Part shown: positions 7,901 to 8,645 of the stretch, piece by piece | Numbering within the stretch: position 1 is the stretch's first letter | How the letters are laid out: each line of letters begins with the position of its first letter | DNA from: an uncultured Porphyromonadaceae bacterium | GTDB lineage: Bacteria; Bacteroidota; Bacteroidia; Bacteroidales; Muribaculaceae | Direction: 5' to 3' | Length of the DNA: 8,645 nucleotides | Assembly (NCBI GenBank): GCA_947175715.1 | Contig: CAMWOD010000029.1 | Location: forward strand, 1 to 8,645 | Position numbers and translations under genes: made by a program | Notes under the pieces: model-generated | Told to the model about the DNA's origin: nothing | The model's input: the letters and a program-made list of their open reading frames with translations, nothing else | The model's database searches: none

Positions 7901-8141
7901 TTTCCGAACTCTTGGGGTCAACACCCACGCTCACATTCTCGCGGCGATAGTATTGCAGCTCGTTGTTGCCACCACCATTGCCGTTGACCTCGATATTCCA
8001 GATGGCTTCGTTGAGGGCTGTGCCGTCAAACTCGTCGGCCCAACGCAGGGTGTAGCCCGATGGTGTCTCTGATGTACCCTCGGCCCATGCGCCCGTCACA
8101 CCAGCCAATACAGCCAGTGCCGAAATGATATAACGCTTCAT
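4902..8141 (-). CDS. Secreted GH16 endo-beta-1,3(4)-glucanase with three tandem accessory modules
   Basis: The protein is 1079 residues long, about four times a bare GH16 domain. The signal peptide covers residues 1-20 (GAWA-EG) and has no lipobox. The GH16 beta-jelly-roll spans about 28-301: it opens with LRWADEFDG, has GLWPAYWMMG and the active-site motif GEIDIVE (nucleophile Glu149, assisting Asp151, acid/base Glu154), then HYGPNA, FNLAVGG and closes with VDWVRVYQ. The ExDxxE spacing is the beta-bulge form typical of laminarinase/lichenase-type members, so cleavage of beta-1,3- or mixed beta-1,3/1,4-glucan is expected. An acidic, proline-containing linker (about 321-338) leads to three copies of an unassigned module at about 338-545, 560-801 and 808-1026, and a sorting-like tail at 1041-1079. 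The modules are likely glycan-binding, by inference from position. The ATG at 8139-8141 lies 11 bp after the upstream stop; no Shine-Dalgarno is visible, as usual in Bacteroidota. Confidence 0.95.
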   Translation of the reverse strand: MKRYIISALAVLAGVTGAWAEGTSETPSGYTLRWADEFDGTALNEAIWNIEVNGNGGGNNELQYYRRENVSVGVDPKSSENCLILTARRENFAGKSFTSGRVTTQNKAAFKHGMIQARVKFPKTKDGLWPAYWMMGNDMNRYGWPRCGEIDIVELGHFNGIKAGTQDRYFGGTLHYGPNATAEGHQQYSQEYLAPEDNPITNDEYHIITMEWDDNNMYMYYDLEAYTNAAKRRARYFTCNVSYSDEDLAVGKYFQKPFFFLFNLAVGGSYPGIYQAGGITALPNAGDEAKMYVDWVRVYQRDDDENAQYTYVDGQGNTITNIEDEPDKPVDPDTKTELSTFATKALDENGVTTFDFNGITDAVLISTSDGVRGHLYEAGANVVDYNVNNTNRNLWIWENTYVAVDRTGQVNSFGWEEGYNKFTVASVGWSGLGFNIAGEDLSMIDNTYWLHFAMRATDAELHTSHEMSVGSAKFIVGNSNGKLASVGDFRRDGEWYYFDIPVAALEQFYAPAIGMKANFNDNIVTFISGGVTDAELCFDNIFFYKSSKKEVPNFTDTKSDLGKYGYKSLDENGNAVFSFSKVKDVVPLYLSGDTWESLTAGGTYGETSLVKQEWDNSEQGGRNNFFIWGSPLTMKVSTVLDTPNSFGRVPYGGFPTYSSETDGITWNGSGWASIAGQGVTPAPKDLSMIDDEWYVHFSVRSDAAVSHIPVMIRFGSTDADATLVLGKYSTKALFADFNRDGEWYSFDVPVAELRKYGQLWSNAPANGGISAYTDYALCIYTDQAFYNNSYFAIDNVFFYRADEVPDIDELGEYTTKSLDAEGKTYFDFTGKEFISISANGSVTEHMKVDGEENILHDLRDGVGFCKFYNWGDGNTYTAGTLPAGVPDSFGGDEGWIFFTTNGGWTGAGFINDHGQDFSVLDDGNWHLHFAMRGKDDCSHQIALGQAKFTIGATAYAAGVPVLGNYRRDGEWYSFDIPLSELKNLTAEIFPSSNGGKYAYKDNYLWFMSGGEIGKELHLDNIFLWRDKDSDSVQIVAGDINSAEAPAEIYNIQGIRLESMDAPGLYIVRRGTEVRKVIVR
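4905..5021 (-). other. C-terminal sorting-like tail of the GH16 enzyme
   Basis: Residues 1041-1079 contain AEIYNIQGIRL, then APGLYIVRRG and EVRKVIVR. They match the tail of the FnIII protein almost motif for motif. With a plain signal-peptidase-I leader this fits Type IX-like export and surface attachment or release. Confidence 0.75.
5064..5720 (-). repeat. GH16 accessory module, copy 3
   Basis: Residues about 808-1026. Landmarks in order: LGEYTTKSLD, YFDFTG, DSFGG, GWTGAGF, DFSVLDDGNWHLHFAMR, CSHQI, AKFTIG, RRDGEWYSFDIPLSEL, LWFMSGG and LDNIFLWRD. It shares motifs with copies 1 and 2. The RRDGEWYSF codons are also close to those of copy 2 at the DNA level (around 5225-5247 against 5908-5931). 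Confidence 0.88.
5739..6464 (-). repeat. GH16 accessory module, copy 2 (longest)
   Basis: Residues about 560-801. Landmarks: LGKYGYKSLDENG, NSFGR, GSGWASIAG, DLSMIDDEWYVHFSVR, SHIPV, NRDGEWYSFDVPVAEL and IDNVFFYRA. It has extra sequence around residues 600-680 and 760-790, and it lacks the FMSGG-type strand, reading ALCIYTDQ there instead. Confidence 0.88.
6507..7130 (-). repeat. GH16 accessory module, copy 1
   Basis: Residues about 338-545, directly after the linker that follows the catalytic domain. Landmarks: FATKALDENG, TFDFNG, NSFGW, GWSGLGF, DLSMIDNTYWLHFAMR, TSHEM, AKFIVG, RRDGEWYYFDIPVAAL, TFISGG and FDNIFFYKS. Confidence 0.88.
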
Positions 8142-8152
8142 GCTGGAATGTA

Positions 8153-8645
8153 TTATTTAATGTACACCTTACGGCTACCCAGGTTGGTGCGTACTATATA
8201 CAATCCGTTAGTAGGATTGTCGATGCGGCGACCCATCAGGTCGTAAACGCCCTCTACCACCTCTTCCTGCTCGGCAGCGACATTGGCCACTGAGTTGTTG
8301 GTGGGTACATAGAAGAACACGTGGTCGAGCGACAGGGCCGATCCGAGCTCGGTAACCTCGTAAGAGTAGACAGTCTCGCCAGGGGCAGGACCCGACTTGG
8401 TGACCTTGCTGCACGTAGGATCGCTGAAAGTGAAGGTAAACACGCCGTCGCCGATAGGTGAGGCGAAGTTGTAAGTGAAGCCAAACTCACCGTCCTCATC
8501 AACGAGATCGGAAACGGGTATGTCGATGTAATACCACTTGCCATCGTTGCCACCAGGCATGTTGCCCACGCCCACGAAATCGCCCGAAAGCGAACCTAAG
8601 GGAAGGCCGGCCTCAATCTGGAAGCCATTGTTCTTTATCGTGGCC
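8153..8645 (-). CDS. Secreted module-bearing protein, C-terminal fragment (start outside the window)
   Basis: About 163 C-terminal residues are visible. The frame is open from the window edge to the TAA at 8153-8155, so the real start lies to the right. The fragment reads NNGFQIEAGLPLG, then VGNMPGGNDGKWYYIDIPVS, TFTFSDP and LSLDHVFFYV. This is the second half of the same module that is repeated three times in the GH16 neighbour. It ends with a sorting-like tail: GVYDLMGRRIDN, PTNGLYIVR, KVYIK. No catalytic motif is visible in the part present. Its place directly upstream of the GH16 gene (11-bp gap) suits a glycan-binding surface protein or another modular hydrolase; the fragment alone cannot decide. 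Confidence 0.88.
   Translation of the reverse strand, partial: ATIKNNGFQIEAGLPLGSLSGDFVGVGNMPGGNDGKWYYIDIPVSDLVDEDGEFGFTYNFASPIGDGVFTFTFSDPTCSKVTKSGPAPGETVYSYEVTELGSALSLDHVFFYVPTNNSVANVAAEQEEVVEGVYDLMGRRIDNPTNGLYIVRTNLGSRKVYIK
8156..8260 (-). other. C-terminal sorting-like tail of the partial upstream protein
   Basis: The last 35 residues contain EGVYDLMGRRIDN, TNGLYIVRT and SRKVYIK. They follow the same motif order as the tails of the GH16 and FnIII proteins, with LMG replacing LQG. Confidence 0.75.
8306..8645 (-). repeat. Accessory module related to the GH16 repeats (incomplete at window edge)
   Basis: The visible part carries DGKWYYIDIPVSDL and LSLDHVFFYV. These correspond to DGEWYSFDIPLSEL and LHLDNIFLWR in the GH16 modules. 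The extra stretch between them (residues with PTCSKVTKSGPAPGE) has no counterpart in the GH16 copies. Confidence 0.72.

Noticed and set aside
8153..8575. The upstream fragment as a complete 140-residue gene starting at GTG 8575
   Set aside because: The frame stays open through 8576-8645 and encodes sensible sequence that continues the same module, so the GTG is internal and the gene is cut by the window edge.

Overview
The window is part of a carbohydrate-degradation operon from a Bacteroidales-type bacterium. My best guess is a gut Muribaculaceae or Prevotella-like lineage. The evidence is: large secreted multi-domain glycoside hydrolases and fibronectin-type proteins; no Shine-Dalgarno sequences before the starts; and proteins ending in a 'YN(L/I)QGxR...GxYIVRR..KVIVR' tail that is typical of Bacteroidales secreted proteins. 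Base composition looks balanced to slightly GC-rich by eye. The genus-level assignment is inference only.

All four genes lie on the minus strand, so the operon reads from right to left. (1) 8645-8153 is the C-terminal end of a secreted protein that runs off the window; it carries a beta-sandwich module and the tail. (2) 8141-4902 is a 1079-residue endo-beta-1,3-glucanase-type GH16 enzyme followed by three tandem copies of a roughly 210-240-residue module. (3) 4888-3398 is a GH128-type endo-beta-1,3-glucanase with a C-terminal CBM6/35-like domain. (4) 3385-95 is a 1096-residue non-catalytic protein with a mosaic of FnIII domains, unassigned beta-rich modules, an Ig-like domain and an F5/8 C (discoidin/CBM32-like) domain. 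The intergenic gaps are 11, 13 and 12 bp, with no room for promoters. A strong intrinsic terminator at about 17-56 closes the transcript. No stretch above 300 bp lacks a gene.

Two different beta-1,3-glucanase folds side by side, with large non-catalytic glycan-binding-like proteins, point to capture and cutting of a beta-1,3-glucan (laminarin, fungal or yeast cell-wall glucan, or a related mixed-linkage glucan) at or outside the cell surface. The right side of the window would be expected to lead to SusC/SusD-type importers, but none is visible here. The three complete proteins have signal-peptidase-I-type leaders without a lipobox and share a C-terminal sorting-like tail. This suggests export through a Type IX-like route rather than the lipoprotein anchoring usual for surface enzymes of Bacteroides utilisation loci.

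The most unusual content is two families of modules I cannot assign. One appears five times in three of the four genes. The other alternates with FnIII domains three times in the last gene.
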